Shown piece after piece: positions 34,264-43,318 of a DNA stretch of 64,000 nt. Under the pieces are notes generated by a model that was given only the letters and a program-made list of their open reading frames with translations, did not search any database and was not told where the DNA came from. The position numbers and the translations under genes are program-made. The number at the start of each line of letters is the position of its first letter. The first letter of the stretch is position 1. This DNA comes from Clostridia bacterium (GTDB taxonomy: Bacteria > Bacillota > Clostridia > Christensenellales > Christensenellaceae): positions 1-64,000 of the forward strand of contig JAFRTU010000007.1 in the NCBI GenBank assembly GCA_017439085.1. Reading direction: 5' to 3'.

Positions 34264-36243
34264 ATGGATAACCTTAGGATAGATGATTTCATGGAGTATA
34301 CGTTCATCTCGAAGGCCACTTTCTCACCAGACGGAAAGCACATGGCTTACGTTATAAAAAAGGCGGACAGAGAGAAGAACGACTATTCCTCATATATACG
34401 GCTCATGGATACGGATACGGGTATCATAACGGATCTCACAGGACTCGGAAAGGAGTCATCATTCATATTCGACGACGATGAGACCCTGCTCATGTCCCTT
34501 AACAGAAGAAAGGAAGACGAGCCGGAAAAGCATGAAAGGAAGACATCCTTCTACAGGATGAGGATAAACGGAGGCGAGCCTGCTCCTGCCTTCGAGCTTC
34601 CGTATGATGTCAGCGAGATAAGAAAACTGGAGGAGGGAAAATACCTCTTCACCTCCAGGATCGATCTTTTGAGACCGGACATGAAGCATGTCTCCGACGA
34701 GGAGAAGGAGGACTATGACGACTACCATGTTCTGACTGAGATACCATACTGGGAGGACGGGGGAGGATTCATATCGGGCTTCAGGACCCATCTCTACGAA
34801 TTCGATGAGAAAGATAAAAAGGTGACAGAGATAACGAAGGGAAAGTTCGATGTCACGGGATTCTCATGCAACAACGGAAGGGTCATATACACAGGCTGCA
34901 CTTTCGATTCCCTGAGACCTCTCATGAACGGTCTGTACGAATACGTGAACGGCAGTTGCGTTCCGCTGATAGCTGAGAACAGGATCATATTAGGAAGGGC
35001 CGAACCTGCCGAGTCCGGCATGTATCTGACTGCCCATAAGGAGGGAGAGACCTCGGAATGGGGCACGCCTTCACTTTACTTCTTCGACGACCATCTGATC
35101 CCCATAGAGGGAGAACTTCCTGAGATAGGAGGGACAGCTGGCACGGATTGCTATCTAGGAGGAGCACATTCGTTCAAGGCTGTTGGTGATACCTTGTATT
35201 TCACGGCGCTCGAGGGATATGAGACCTGCTTCTACAGTGCTGACATGAACGGCATAAGGAAGCTTTTCAAGATAGACCTCGCTTCCGTTCAGGGCTTCGA
35301 CATCTTTAAGAAGGACATCATGTTCATAGGCATGAAGAAGGGGCATCTGCAGGAGATCTGGAGGTCGGATATGGAAGGCAGTCTTAAGAAGATGACCTCA
35401 TATAACGACATGGTCCTGGAGACCAAGTACGTTGCCGAACCCGAATACATGGGCTTCACGGATTCCGACGCAGTGAAGATTGACGGATGGCTCTTAAGGC
35501 CCGAAGGAGTGGAGGAGGGAAAGAAGTATCCTGCGATACTCGATATCCACGGAGGTCCTAGAGGAGCATACGGAGAGGCCTTCTTCCATGAGATGCAGTA
35601 CTGGGCGAACGAGGGCTACTTCGTGTTCTTCTGTAACCCGAGGGGATCCTCCGGAAAGGGAGATGATTTCGCGGATATCAGGACTAAATACGGGACCATA
35701 GACTATCAGGATCTCATGGAGTTTACTGATCACATACTGGAGCAGGTGCCAGAGATAGATAAGGAGATGGTCGGAGTCACCGGAGGAAGCTACGGAGGAT
35801 GGATGACGAACTGGATAATAGGACACACCGACAGGTTCAGGGCTGCTGCCTCCCAGAGGAGCTTCTCCAACTGGTTGAGCGATTTCTCCGCCAGCGAGAT
35901 AGGACCCTTCTTCGATGTGGATGAAGTAGGAGGACTTCCCTGGGAGGATCCGATGAGGCTGTGGGAGAACTCTCCTGCAGCATATGCAGATAAGATAGTG
36001 ACTCCTACGCTCTTCATACATTCCCTTAACGATCACAACTGCCCGCTCTCGGAATCCATGCAGATATTCGCTGCCATGAGATACAGGGGGATAGACGCCA
36101 GGGCATGCCTGTTCGAGAACGAAGGCCATGAGCTCTCAAGGAGCGGAAAGCCGAGGCACAGGCTCAGGAGATTAAAGGAGATCACAAGGTGGATGGACAG
36201 ATATCTTAAGAAGGGACTCCTGTTCACTACGAGCGATCTGTAA
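34264..36243 (+). CDS. S9-family peptidase (acylaminoacyl-peptidase/prolyl oligopeptidase-like)
   Basis: This 659-aa enzyme has an N-terminal beta-propeller (residues 15-400, opening with FISKATFSPDGKHMAYVI) that gates access to short peptides. The C-terminal alpha/beta hydrolase has nucleophile GGSYGGWMTNW near 507, acid in HSLNDHNCPL near 590 and histidine in ENEGHELSRSG near 622. The strand PAILDIHGGPRGAYGEAF forms the oxyanion region. No signal peptide, so cytosolic. The ribosome site is AAAGGAGGTG. It is the first gene to the right of the transfer module and fits the peptide-degrading profile of the neighbourhood. Confidence 0.95.
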   Translation: MDNLRIDDFMEYTFISKATFSPDGKHMAYVIKKADREKNDYSSYIRLMDTDTGIITDLTGLGKESSFIFDDDETLLMSLNRRKEDEPEKHERKTSFYRMRINGGEPAPAFELPYDVSEIRKLEEGKYLFTSRIDLLRPDMKHVSDEEKEDYDDYHVLTEIPYWEDGGGFISGFRTHLYEFDEKDKKVTEITKGKFDVTGFSCNNGRVIYTGCTFDSLRPLMNGLYEYVNGSCVPLIAENRIILGRAEPAESGMYLTAHKEGETSEWGTPSLYFFDDHLIPIEGELPEIGGTAGTDCYLGGAHSFKAVGDTLYFTALEGYETCFYSADMNGIRKLFKIDLASVQGFDIFKKDIMFIGMKKGHLQEIWRSDMEGSLKKMTSYNDMVLETKYVAEPEYMGFTDSDAVKIDGWLLRPEGVEEGKKYPAILDIHGGPRGAYGEAFFHEMQYWANEGYFVFFCNPRGSSGKGDDFADIRTKYGTIDYQDLMEFTDHILEQVPEIDKEMVGVTGGSYGGWMTNWIIGHTDRFRAAASQRSFSNWLSDFSASEIGPFFDVDEVGGLPWEDPMRLWENSPAAYADKIVTPTLFIHSLNDHNCPLSESMQIFAAMRYRGIDARACLFENEGHELSRSGKPRHRLRRLKEITRWMDRYLKKGLLFTTSDL

Positions 36244-36278
36244 AGAGACTGAAGAAAGACGTAATAAAGCAACATAAA

Positions 36279-36313
36279 ACGGATACGGCATTAAAAACCG
36301 TATCCGTCTTTTT
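36279..36313 (+). terminator. Intrinsic terminator of the S9 peptidase gene
   Basis: ACGGATACGG (36279-36288) pairs perfectly with CCGTATCCGT (36298-36307), then CTTTTT. It is also the 3' boundary for the convergent NifX-like gene. Confidence 0.88.
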
Positions 36314-36337
36314 ATATATGTGATCATATGAGCCGCT

Positions 36338-36736
36338 TCAGTTTCCCCTGCAGCCATGCTCCTCACAGTTATCGTGACCGCAGTCACCGTCATGATGGTG
36401 TCCGTGATGGTCACAATGGGCATCGGGATCGAATTCAAGATTTCCTTCTGCAAGTGCCTTTGCCGCAGCGTCAGCAGATCCCTGTACTCCTGCGTAGAGC
36501 TCTATGCCGGCTTCAGCAAGAGCATTCTGAGCGCCAATGCCTATACCGCCGCAGATAAGTGCATCAGCCTTTGCTGCAAGCAGGAATCCCGCAAGTGCCC
36601 CGTGTCCGCTTCCGTTGGTATCTGCTATCTGCTCGCTTACTATCTTTCCGTCCTCCACGTCATAGAACTTGAACTGCTCAGTATGTCCGAAATGCTGGAA
36701 TATCTCTCCGTTTTCATAAGTCACTGCTATCCTCAT
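36338..36736 (-). CDS. NifX/NifB-type cofactor-binding protein with His-rich tail
   Basis: This 132-aa protein matches the dinitrogenase iron-molybdenum cofactor family: MRIAVTYENGEIFQHFGHTEQF, GALAGFLLAAKADALICGGIG, then AGIELYAGVQGSADAAAKAL. In non-diazotrophs such proteins are metal or cluster handling factors. The last 25 residues are rich in His, Cys and Asp (HCDHHGHHHDGDCGHDNCEEH), a probable metal-storage tail. AAGGAG precedes the ATG. It follows the ABC ATPase on the minus strand after 37 bases, which points to a shared metal-related role. Confidence 0.88.
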   Translation of the reverse strand: MRIAVTYENGEIFQHFGHTEQFKFYDVEDGKIVSEQIADTNGSGHGALAGFLLAAKADALICGGIGIGAQNALAEAGIELYAGVQGSADAAAKALAEGNLEFDPDAHCDHHGHHHDGDCGHDNCEEHGCRGN

Positions 36737-36773
36737 ATATGTAAGCTCCTTGTTATTGATCCTGTTTGATAAT

Positions 36774-37460
36774 TTAAAAGTCCCTGGAATACGGGCTTTC
36801 GAGGAATTCCTCTACTGTACCATAAAATGGCTCATCGCTCATGACGAGTATGTGGGATGCATATGTGACAGCGGCATTTATGTCATTTGTGGACATGATA
36901 ATAGTCATGCCTTCTTCGTTTATGTCCCTAAGGAACCTGTATATGCCCATAGTGAGTCCGGGGTCGAGCCCGTTCACCGGTTCATCGAGCACCATGAGCT
37001 TTTCGGTCGCACAGAAGGCTCTTGCTATGAGTACTCTCTGCTGCTGGCCTCCTGAAAGGTCCCTGTAGGGCCTGTCCGCGAGCTCCGTGATCCCGAGACG
37101 CTCCATGCTCTTCCTTGCAGCCTTTCTGTATTTGGCTGTGAAGAGCGGCTTTCTTCCTATCCTTGAGAAGCATCCCTGCATCACTATGTCTTCAACGGTG
37201 GACGGGAAGCCGAGCTTCTCGTCTGTCTGCTGGGGCAGATATCCAATGTCCCTCGTAGTGAGTCCCTTCTCGTAGGTTATGATACCGGAGATCTTGGGAG
37301 TGATGCCGAGTATAGTGTTCAGAAAGGTGGTCTTTCCGTTTCCGTTTACTCCGAGCACGCATAGATAGTCCCCGTGATATACGGAGAAGCTCATGGGTAC
37401 TGACAGAGCGATGCCGTCATGTCCAACTGCAAGATGATCACATTTGAGTAACGGTTCCAT
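36774..37460 (-). CDS. Metal-type ABC transporter ATP-binding protein (ZnuC-like), without permease nearby
   Basis: This 228-aa ATPase has Walker A GVNGNGKTTFLNT near residue 36, Q-loop YLPQQ, signature [15 protein letters not shown], Walker B LMVLDEPVNGLDP and a switch region IIMSTNDINAAVTYA in which the usual His is Asn. Sequence and length fit the zinc/manganese importer group. Neither a permease nor a binding protein is adjacent, so it must pair with partners elsewhere or have been left behind. GGAGGAG precedes the ATG, and the promoter and operator lie immediately upstream. Confidence 0.88.
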   Translation of the reverse strand: MEPLLKCDHLAVGHDGIALSVPMSFSVYHGDYLCVLGVNGNGKTTFLNTILGITPKISGIITYEKGLTTRDIGYLPQQTDEKLGFPSTVEDIVMQGCFSRIGRKPLFTAKYRKAARKSMERLGITELADRPYRDLSGGQQQRVLIARAFCATEKLMVLDEPVNGLDPGLTMGIYRFLRDINEEGMTIIMSTNDINAAVTYASHILVMSDEPFYGTVEEFLESPYSRDF

Positions 37461-37486
37461 ATGCTCCTCCTTTCTAAATCACCTAT

Positions 37487-37514
37487 ATTATAGATTCACA
37501 TGTCGTTTTTACAA
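37487..37514 (-). promoter_or_regulatory. Promoter of the ABC ATPase-NifX operon
   Basis: On the minus strand TTGTAA (37509-37514) and a perfect TATAAT (37487-37492) are 16 bases apart, 27 bases before the ATPase start codon. Repeated ATGTAAAA elements lie 20 to 60 bases upstream. Confidence 0.6.
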
Positions 37515-37534
37515 ATCATTCTTCGGATTTCGTT

Positions 37535-37577
37535 CATGTAAAAGCATTTTTACATGTAAAAAAGCCTGATGTAAAAG
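37535..37577. promoter_or_regulatory. ATGTAAAA operator cluster
   Basis: A perfect 9-bp palindrome (CATGTAAAA at 37535-37543 and TTTTACATG at 37548-37556, 4-nt spacer) is followed by two further direct copies of ATGTAAAA (37554-37561 and 37570-37577), spaced 16 to 18 bases. The array lies between divergent genes for a metal ABC ATPase and an XRE regulator. The palindrome shape is compatible with a metal-responsive repressor (Zur/AdcR-like), but the XRE protein itself is an equal candidate. Confidence 0.55.
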
Positions 37578-37690
37578 CTATTTGATTGAGTAATATGTGA
37601 TAAGGCTGTATCTTCAAGACGACAGGACGGACTTAAGCATCCTCTCTTGTGATAGAATTATCAGAAGAGAAGCTTTTTTGGAGAAGGCGT

Positions 37691-38377
37691 ATGGAGATAG
37701 GAACACTGCTTAGGAATGCACGCACTGAGAAGGGTATGACCCAGGAGGAGGCTGCCTACGAGATAGGGGTCTCGAGACAGACCATGTCCAACTGGGAGAA
37801 TGACAGGACATATCCCGATATAATAAGCGTGATAAAGATGAGCGATCTTTACGGAGTCAGTCTTGATCATCTTCTTGAAGGAGAGGGAACGATGGACAAC
37901 AATGATTATCTTAACTATCTCGATGAGAGCACCAATACAGTGAGTGCGAAGAACAAGGTGAGAAGGTTCCTTGAGATAGCCTCATATGTGGTCATATGGG
38001 CGGTTATAATCGCAAGCTTCTGGTTGAATGCCGTAAATTCCATAGACGCCATGGGCTTCTCTATAGTCGCGTTCTATATGGTGCTTCCGGTGGCGGCATT
38101 CGTGATATCAATATTCATAGGGGCGAACGAATCGAGGTCCGACAGGAAATGGCTGCTCATAATATTCTTCGCCGTAATGCACATGATGGCGGAATACGTA
38201 ACGTTCTCCCTTGCGAACATGATATACGCAAAGCATTTCAATCATCCCCAGTGGGAGCTTCTGATATCGGGTGCGATACTGTCAGCCCTTGGCATGGCGA
38301 TAGGACATCTGGTGCTGAGACACAGAAGGAAGAAGGCATCGGCAGCCCTTAACGTGACCGAAGGAAGTCCGGAATGA
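37691..38377 (+). CDS. XRE regulator fused to a membrane domain
   Basis: This 228-aa protein has an HTH_3 domain in residues 1-60 (TLLRNARTEKGMTQEEAA, SRQTMSNWENDRTYPD). A linker and four hydrophobic helices follow (about 99-118, 125-148, 158-180, 196-220). Such membrane-tethered XRE regulators sense membrane or transported signals. The start ATG 37691 has GGAGAAGG upstream; an earlier ATG at 37649 lacks one. It is divergent from the metal ABC operon across the ATGTAAAA cluster and ends 2 bases before the convergent serine hydrolase. Confidence 0.87.
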   Translation: MEIGTLLRNARTEKGMTQEEAAYEIGVSRQTMSNWENDRTYPDIISVIKMSDLYGVSLDHLLEGEGTMDNNDYLNYLDESTNTVSAKNKVRRFLEIASYVVIWAVIIASFWLNAVNSIDAMGFSIVAFYMVLPVAAFVISIFIGANESRSDRKWLLIIFFAVMHMMAEYVTFSLANMIYAKHFNHPQWELLISGAILSALGMAIGHLVLRHRRKKASAALNVTEGSPE

Positions 38378-38379
38378 TC

Positions 38380-39696
38380 TCAGTTCTTCCTGAATATCCT
38401 TGAACCGTATCTTACGGCATATATGCTGCCCTGATCGTTTTCAAGGAATCTCAATAATAAAGAATCATCAGGAGACCTGAGGGAGAGCTTTCCCGAAGGT
38501 CTCATTTTTATCATGTCATTTCCTTTTTTCAGCACAGTTCCGTCACCCGCTAAGATCTCAAGGTCATCATCCTCACCGGACTCGTAGGTCCCGGTGAATC
38601 TGGCATCGTAAGGAAAATCCGTCTCTTCTGACAGTTGTGTCATGAACTCGCGGGAAAGAGCGGATACCGGTATGCCCATGGTGTTGGAGAGCATTATGAG
38701 GCCAGTTCCCTGATCATATGAGAAGGATATGGCGGAAGATACTCCGGGAAGGCTCCCCGAGTGGGTATATATCTCATGATCTCCCGCTGTATAGTGTTCG
38801 AGGCCGTAGCAGTACTGAGTGCCGGGTGAACTGAGGACTCTTGGGATCAGCATCTCGTCTATAAGGCTTCCTTCGAGACCAAGCTCGCTTCCCCTGTGGA
38901 GATACATGAGCACGTATTTCTTAAGGTCGTTTACAGTCGACTTTATACCGCCGGTACCCGAGAGCACGAAAGCATCCCTTATGTAGTCCCTGTCCTCCGT
39001 AAGCGCTCCGTTTTCATAGGTGCGGAGCAGTGCGGCATCATCATCAAGAGAATTCCTCAGGAAGCCCAGATTCGAACGTTCCATATGAAGAGGCATGAAT
39101 ATCTCATCCTCTATGAAAGAGGCGAAGGAAGGCTTTTCTGAGACTCTCTTCACTATCTCGGACAACAGGGCGTATCCGTCGTTGCAGTAACTCATCTTCT
39201 GACCCGGAAGAGCAATGTGAACCTTCTGATCATCGAGCCTTTCAGCTACCATCCTCGTTCCCGTATCTGCTATTACGGGGTCGTATTCAAGACCGCTTTC
39301 CAGGGAATCCTGTATGCCGAGCTTTTTTGCCACCTCTCCTAGAAGGATCCTCTTAAGAGGGTAGAAGCCTCCGGTGTGGGTGAGCAGGTGCCTTATGAGA
39401 AGAGGCCTTTCCATATTCTTTCCGGTAAACTCCGGGATATATTTTGAGACGGGGTCCTCCGTGTCCAGGAGACCTCTTTTCCTAAGCATCATTACTGAGA
39501 GGGCAACGAAGGACTTAGTCACGGAAGCGATTCCGTAGACAGTATCCCTGTCGTATCTCTCCTTATCGCTGAGGGAGATGTTCCCGTATGCAAGATCTTC
39601 TCCGCTGCTGTCGAAGAGCAGGTACTGAAGAGCAGTCCCTTTGTTGTTTTTCAGAATATCGGTTATATGTGCATCGAATCCGTTCATGGCGTTCAT
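38380..39696 (-). CDS. Serine hydrolase of the beta-lactamase/class C family
   Basis: This 438-aa hydrolase has catalytic SVTK (ASVTKSFVALSVMML near residue 58), second motif YCND in SYCNDGYALLSEIV near 190 and third HSG in YTHSGSLPGVSS near 310. A C-terminal small domain (from DARFTGTYESGEDDD) is lipocalin-like. No signal peptide, so it is probably a cytosolic esterase or D-aminopeptidase rather than a resistance enzyme. The start M at 39696 follows AAAGGAG; the frame also opens at 39720. Confidence 0.9.
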   Translation of the reverse strand: MNAMNGFDAHITDILKNNKGTALQYLLFDSSGEDLAYGNISLSDKERYDRDTVYGIASVTKSFVALSVMMLRKRGLLDTEDPVSKYIPEFTGKNMERPLLIRHLLTHTGGFYPLKRILLGEVAKKLGIQDSLESGLEYDPVIADTGTRMVAERLDDQKVHIALPGQKMSYCNDGYALLSEIVKRVSEKPSFASFIEDEIFMPLHMERSNLGFLRNSLDDDAALLRTYENGALTEDRDYIRDAFVLSGTGGIKSTVNDLKKYVLMYLHRGSELGLEGSLIDEMLIPRVLSSPGTQYCYGLEHYTAGDHEIYTHSGSLPGVSSAISFSYDQGTGLIMLSNTMGIPVSALSREFMTQLSEETDFPYDARFTGTYESGEDDDLEILAGDGTVLKKGNDMIKMRPSGKLSLRSPDDSLLLRFLENDQGSIYAVRYGSRIFRKN

Positions 39697-39798
39697 GGGA
39701 GGGTCTCCTTTGTTTATCATTTCAACAAAACGAGGTGCAATTTCGTGCCTGTTTGTTTTAAGATATATATAACTACATTATAGGGAACGGGACCTGAT

Positions 39799-41232
39799 AT
39801 GACAAAGGCTGATATAGTGATCATAGGGGGCGGCATCACCGGCACCATGATCGCAAGGGCACTTTCCAAGTACGATCTTAGGACCGTACTGGTGGAAAAG
39901 GAGAACGACATAGCTGACGGGGCCACAATGGCCAACTCCGCAATAGTCCATGTGGGATATGACCCTGAGGACGGCACCCTTAAGGGACTTCTGAACGTCA
40001 GGGGAGCAAGGCTCTACGATACGATACTTGATGAGATGAACTGCAGATATCTCACTACGGGAGCCTTCATAGCGGCATGCGGAGAAGAAGAGGAGAAGCA
40101 TCTTGACGTGCTGACGGACAGGGCAGACAGAAGAGGCATTCCATACCGCATCCTCTCAGGCGATGAGGCAAGAAAGGAAGAACCGAACCTCAGCGAAGAC
40201 GTGACGAAGGTCATAGACTTCCATACCACGAAGGTCATATATCCGTGGGAGGTGGCACTTAAGGCTGCAAAGGTCGCAGTTAACAACGGTGTTCAGATCC
40301 TCCTCGGACACGAGGTGACTGACATAGAGAAGATGAACGGGAAATATGCCGTCCATGCCGGTGATGAGATAATAGAGGCCTCCTGCGTTATTAACGCGGC
40401 AGGCATAATGGCAGACAGGATAGCCTCCTTCGTAGAAGAACCGTGGTTCACCATGAGACCCAGGAGAGGCGAGTATTTCGTACTGGACAAGGACGTCCAT
40501 CTCGTTCAGCACATTATCTTCCCCGTACCTTCAGAGGAGAAGGGCAAAGGTGTCCTCGCAGTGCCTACGGTATATGGTAATACCTTAATAGGCCCTAACA
40601 GCGACTACATAGATGACAGGGAGGACAACGGGACATCGTACTACGGGCTAGACTATGTGAGGAAGAATATGGCAAAGACCCTCAGGAACGTCCCCTTCAA
40701 CAGAAGCATCAGGACCTTTGCCGGAATAAGGCCTGCGAGCACGTCGTCCGATTTCATAATAGAGGAGTCAAAGACCTCAGAGGGATTCATAAACGTGGCT
40801 TCCATAGAGTCTCCTGGCCTCGCTTCCTCACCGGCAATTGCTGAATACGTGATCGGGAACTTCGTGTCGAAGCATTTCGATCTGAAAGAGAAGGAAGGAT
40901 ATGACATGACCTTACCTAAGGACATAGTCCTTTCCGACATGACGGAGGAAGAAAGGAACGTGCTCATAAGGGAGAGACCCGAATACGGCAGGATCGTCTG
41001 CAGATGTGAGCAGATATCCGAAGGAGAGATATTAGATGCCCTTAAGGGACCGCTCGGTGCCACCACTGTAAAGGGCGTCAAGAAGAGATGCCGTCCCGGC
41101 ATGGGAAGATGCCAGGGAGGCTTCTGCGAGCCCCTCGTGATGGAGATACTCTCAAGGGAACTCGATAAGGATCCACTCGATATAGAACTTGACGGTAAGG
41201 GTTCGTACATCCTTGAAAGGAGCAACAGATGA
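39799..41232 (+). CDS. FAD-dependent dehydrogenase with BFD-like [2Fe-2S] domain (GlpA-like)
   Basis: This 477-aa flavoenzyme has an N-terminal FAD-binding DIVIIGGGITGTMIARALSK and a DAO-type body. The C-terminal BFD-like domain has four cysteines (IVCRCEQISEGEIL, KKRCRPGMGRCQGGFCEP) that bind a [2Fe-2S] cluster. With the next two genes it forms the trio usually annotated as anaerobic glycerol-3-phosphate dehydrogenase in Clostridia. L-2-hydroxyglutarate-type oxidation is an alternative. No glycerol kinase or facilitator is in view. It overlaps the next gene. Confidence 0.9.
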   Translation: MTKADIVIIGGGITGTMIARALSKYDLRTVLVEKENDIADGATMANSAIVHVGYDPEDGTLKGLLNVRGARLYDTILDEMNCRYLTTGAFIAACGEEEEKHLDVLTDRADRRGIPYRILSGDEARKEEPNLSEDVTKVIDFHTTKVIYPWEVALKAAKVAVNNGVQILLGHEVTDIEKMNGKYAVHAGDEIIEASCVINAAGIMADRIASFVEEPWFTMRPRRGEYFVLDKDVHLVQHIIFPVPSEEKGKGVLAVPTVYGNTLIGPNSDYIDDREDNGTSYYGLDYVRKNMAKTLRNVPFNRSIRTFAGIRPASTSSDFIIEESKTSEGFINVASIESPGLASSPAIAEYVIGNFVSKHFDLKEKEGYDMTLPKDIVLSDMTEEERNVLIRERPEYGRIVCRCEQISEGEILDALKGPLGATTVKGVKKRCRPGMGRCQGGFCEPLVMEILSRELDKDPLDIELDGKGSYILERSNR

Positions 41233-42482
41233 GGCATTATCAGGCTATAATCATCGGCGGCGGGAGCGCAGGGCTCTCTGCTGCAGTGACCCTTAAGGAC
41301 AGAGGCATAGAGGACATACTGGTGCTCGAAAAGGACAGGGAGCCCGGCGGCATACTTGAACAGTGCATACACAACGGCTTCGGTCTACAGCGCTTCAAGG
41401 AGCAGCTTTCGGGACCCGCATATGCCGAGAGATACATCAAGATGGCCGAAGAGAGGAACGTAAAGATCAAACTGAACTCCATGGTCATAAAGCTCACTCC
41501 GGACAGAAAAGTGGAATATGTTAACAGCGAAGAGGGAGACGTAACTGTATCTGCGGACGCAGTGATACTTGCGGTCGGCTGCTACGAGAGGAGCAGGGGA
41601 GCCATAAACATATACGGAACGAGGCCTTCCGGCGTATATACCGCTGGACAGGCACAGAAATATCTCAATATGAACGGCTACGTAGTCGGAAGAAAAGTGT
41701 TCATCCTGGGCTCCGGAGACATAGGGCTCATAATGGCAAGAAGGATGACCCTCGAAGGCGCTACCGTAGTCGGAGTCGCAGAGCTCATGCCTTATTCCAA
41801 CGGTCTTCCAAGGAACATGAAGCAGTGCCTCGAGGATTTCAACATCCCCTTATATCTCTCGCACACTGTGACGAACATCTTCGGTAAGGACAGGCTCGAA
41901 GGCATAGAGCTTTCTGAAGTTGACGATAAGAGGAATCCCATAAAGGGAAGCGAGAAATATTTCGATGTGGATACGCTCCTCCTTTCGGTAGGACTCATAC
42001 CCGAGAACCATCTCGCCGATGAAGCAGGTATAGAGATGGATCCGGTCACAAGGGGACCGAAGGTTGACGAGAACTACATGACTTCCATAGACGGCATATT
42101 CGCATGCGGAAACGGACTTCATGTTCATGACCTCGTGGATTTCGTGTCATTACAGGCGGAGAGGGCAGCTGAAGGCGCGGCTAGATATCTGTCCGACGGA
42201 AAGTCTGAGGCCGGTGTTATCACACTGAGAAACGGTTCGAACGTTTCATATACTGTGCCGAAATACATTCATAAGGATGCTAAGATCAATACAGAGGTGT
42301 TCTTCAGGGCTTCAAGGCCCATGGATAAGGCGAGCCTTACTGTTTCTTGCGGTGACAGGCTCATAAGGAAGCTCGCAAGGAGAAAGGTGATGCCGAGCGA
42401 GATGGACAGGGTGATGATAACTGCTAAGGATCTTAAGGATCTTGACGGAGACATAGTGATCTCCATGGAGGAGAACGCATGA
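41229..42482 (+). CDS. NAD(P)/FAD-dependent oxidoreductase (GlpB-like)
   Basis: This 417-aa protein has two Rossmann motifs: AIIIGGGSAGLSAAVTLKD at the N-terminus and KVFILGSGDIGLIMARRM near 155, plus the FAD-binding IFACGNGLHVHDLVD near 297. There is no redox-active CxxC, so it passes electrons through bound flavin and the BFD protein. It is encoded between and overlapping the GlpA-like and DUF1667 genes, which implies a complex of the three. Confidence 0.92.
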   Translation: MRHYQAIIIGGGSAGLSAAVTLKDRGIEDILVLEKDREPGGILEQCIHNGFGLQRFKEQLSGPAYAERYIKMAEERNVKIKLNSMVIKLTPDRKVEYVNSEEGDVTVSADAVILAVGCYERSRGAINIYGTRPSGVYTAGQAQKYLNMNGYVVGRKVFILGSGDIGLIMARRMTLEGATVVGVAELMPYSNGLPRNMKQCLEDFNIPLYLSHTVTNIFGKDRLEGIELSEVDDKRNPIKGSEKYFDVDTLLLSVGLIPENHLADEAGIEMDPVTRGPKVDENYMTSIDGIFACGNGLHVHDLVDFVSLQAERAAEGAARYLSDGKSEAGVITLRNGSNVSYTVPKYIHKDAKINTEVFFRASRPMDKASLTVSCGDRLIRKLARRKVMPSEMDRVMITAKDLKDLDGDIVISMEENA

Positions 42483-42850
42483 CGGAGAACAAGGAACTCA
42501 TTTGCATAAACTGCCCGATGGGGTGCAGATTAAACGTAACGATAGAGGACGGCAGAGTAACCGAAGTCACGGGGAACACATGTCCAAGAGGCAGGGAATA
42601 TGCTCTAAAGGAAGCGGTCGATCCGATGAGGATACTCACTTCGACCGTGAGGATAGAAGGAGCGGTACACAGAGTGCTTCCGGTGATCTCCGACGGAGAG
42701 ATACCCTTAAGGCAGATGTTCGAAGCCATGGCAGAGATAAAGAAGATCGACGTAAGGGCACCCATAAAGGAAGGCGACATAGTGCTTCATGATATCCTGG
42801 GAAGCGGAGTCAACATAATAGCCTCGAGGACGATGGACAGGGTGGACTGA
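42479..42850 (+). CDS. DUF1667 protein of the GlpA/GlpB-like complex
   Basis: This 123-aa protein begins ELICINCPMGCRLNVTIEDG and VTGNTCPRGREYALKEA, giving four cysteines in a CxxC-like arrangement that may bind a cluster or zinc. DUF1667 proteins follow the GlpA- and GlpB-like genes in many Firmicutes and are thought to be part of the dehydrogenase. Stop and start codons overlap with both neighbours. Confidence 0.92.
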   Translation: MTENKELICINCPMGCRLNVTIEDGRVTEVTGNTCPRGREYALKEAVDPMRILTSTVRIEGAVHRVLPVISDGEIPLRQMFEAMAEIKKIDVRAPIKEGDIVLHDILGSGVNIIASRTMDRVD

Positions 42851-43257
42851 TGAGGACTGTTAACGTGGCTGCAGCCGTGATGATAAGGGACGGGAAGATA
42901 TTCGTGACCGAAAGGGGCTACGGCGATTACAAGGACTGGTGGGAATTCCCGGGAGGAAAAATCGAGGAGAATGAATCTCCAAGGGACGCCGTCTCAAGGG
43001 AGATCTGGGAGGAGCTTGGAGTCAGTATAGAGGTCGGAGACAGGATATATGTGATTGAATATGACTATCCGGATTTCCATCTTCACATGGAGGCATTCGC
43101 CTGCACATTATCAGGTGGAGAGATAGAACTCAGGGAACACGAGAATGCTCTCTGGCTCGATAGGGATTCGATAGATTCTGTGAGATGGCTCCCCGCAGAC
43201 GAAGAGATGATCGGATATTTGAGAGACAACTGGGACGATATCGTTTTAGGACAGTGA
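42850..43257 (+). CDS. Nudix hydrolase (MutT-like)
   Basis: This 135-aa enzyme has the full Nudix box GGKIEENESPRDAVSREIWEELGV near residues 35-57. It fits 8-oxo-dGTP or other nucleoside triphosphate pyrophosphohydrolases (VAAAVMIRDGKIFVTERGYG start; VRWLPADEEM end). It is translationally coupled to DUF1667 at a one-base overlap, which is unusual for a MutT. Its stop codon lies in the terminator stem. Confidence 0.93.
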   Translation: MRTVNVAAAVMIRDGKIFVTERGYGDYKDWWEFPGGKIEENESPRDAVSREIWEELGVSIEVGDRIYVIEYDYPDFHLHMEAFACTLSGGEIELREHENALWLDRDSIDSVRWLPADEEMIGYLRDNWDDIVLGQ

Positions 43258-43269
43258 TATCGTCCTTTT
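43233..43269 (+). terminator. Intrinsic terminator overlapping the end of the Nudix gene
   Basis: GGACGATATC (43233-43242) pairs perfectly with GATATCGTCC (43256-43265), followed by TTTT. The left arm is coding, and the stop codon TGA (43255-43257) sits at the base of the right arm. Confidence 0.8.
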
Positions 43270-43318
43270 ATATGTGTTACAATCTCTATTGTGAATGTAA
43301 CGAAAGGAGATATACGAA

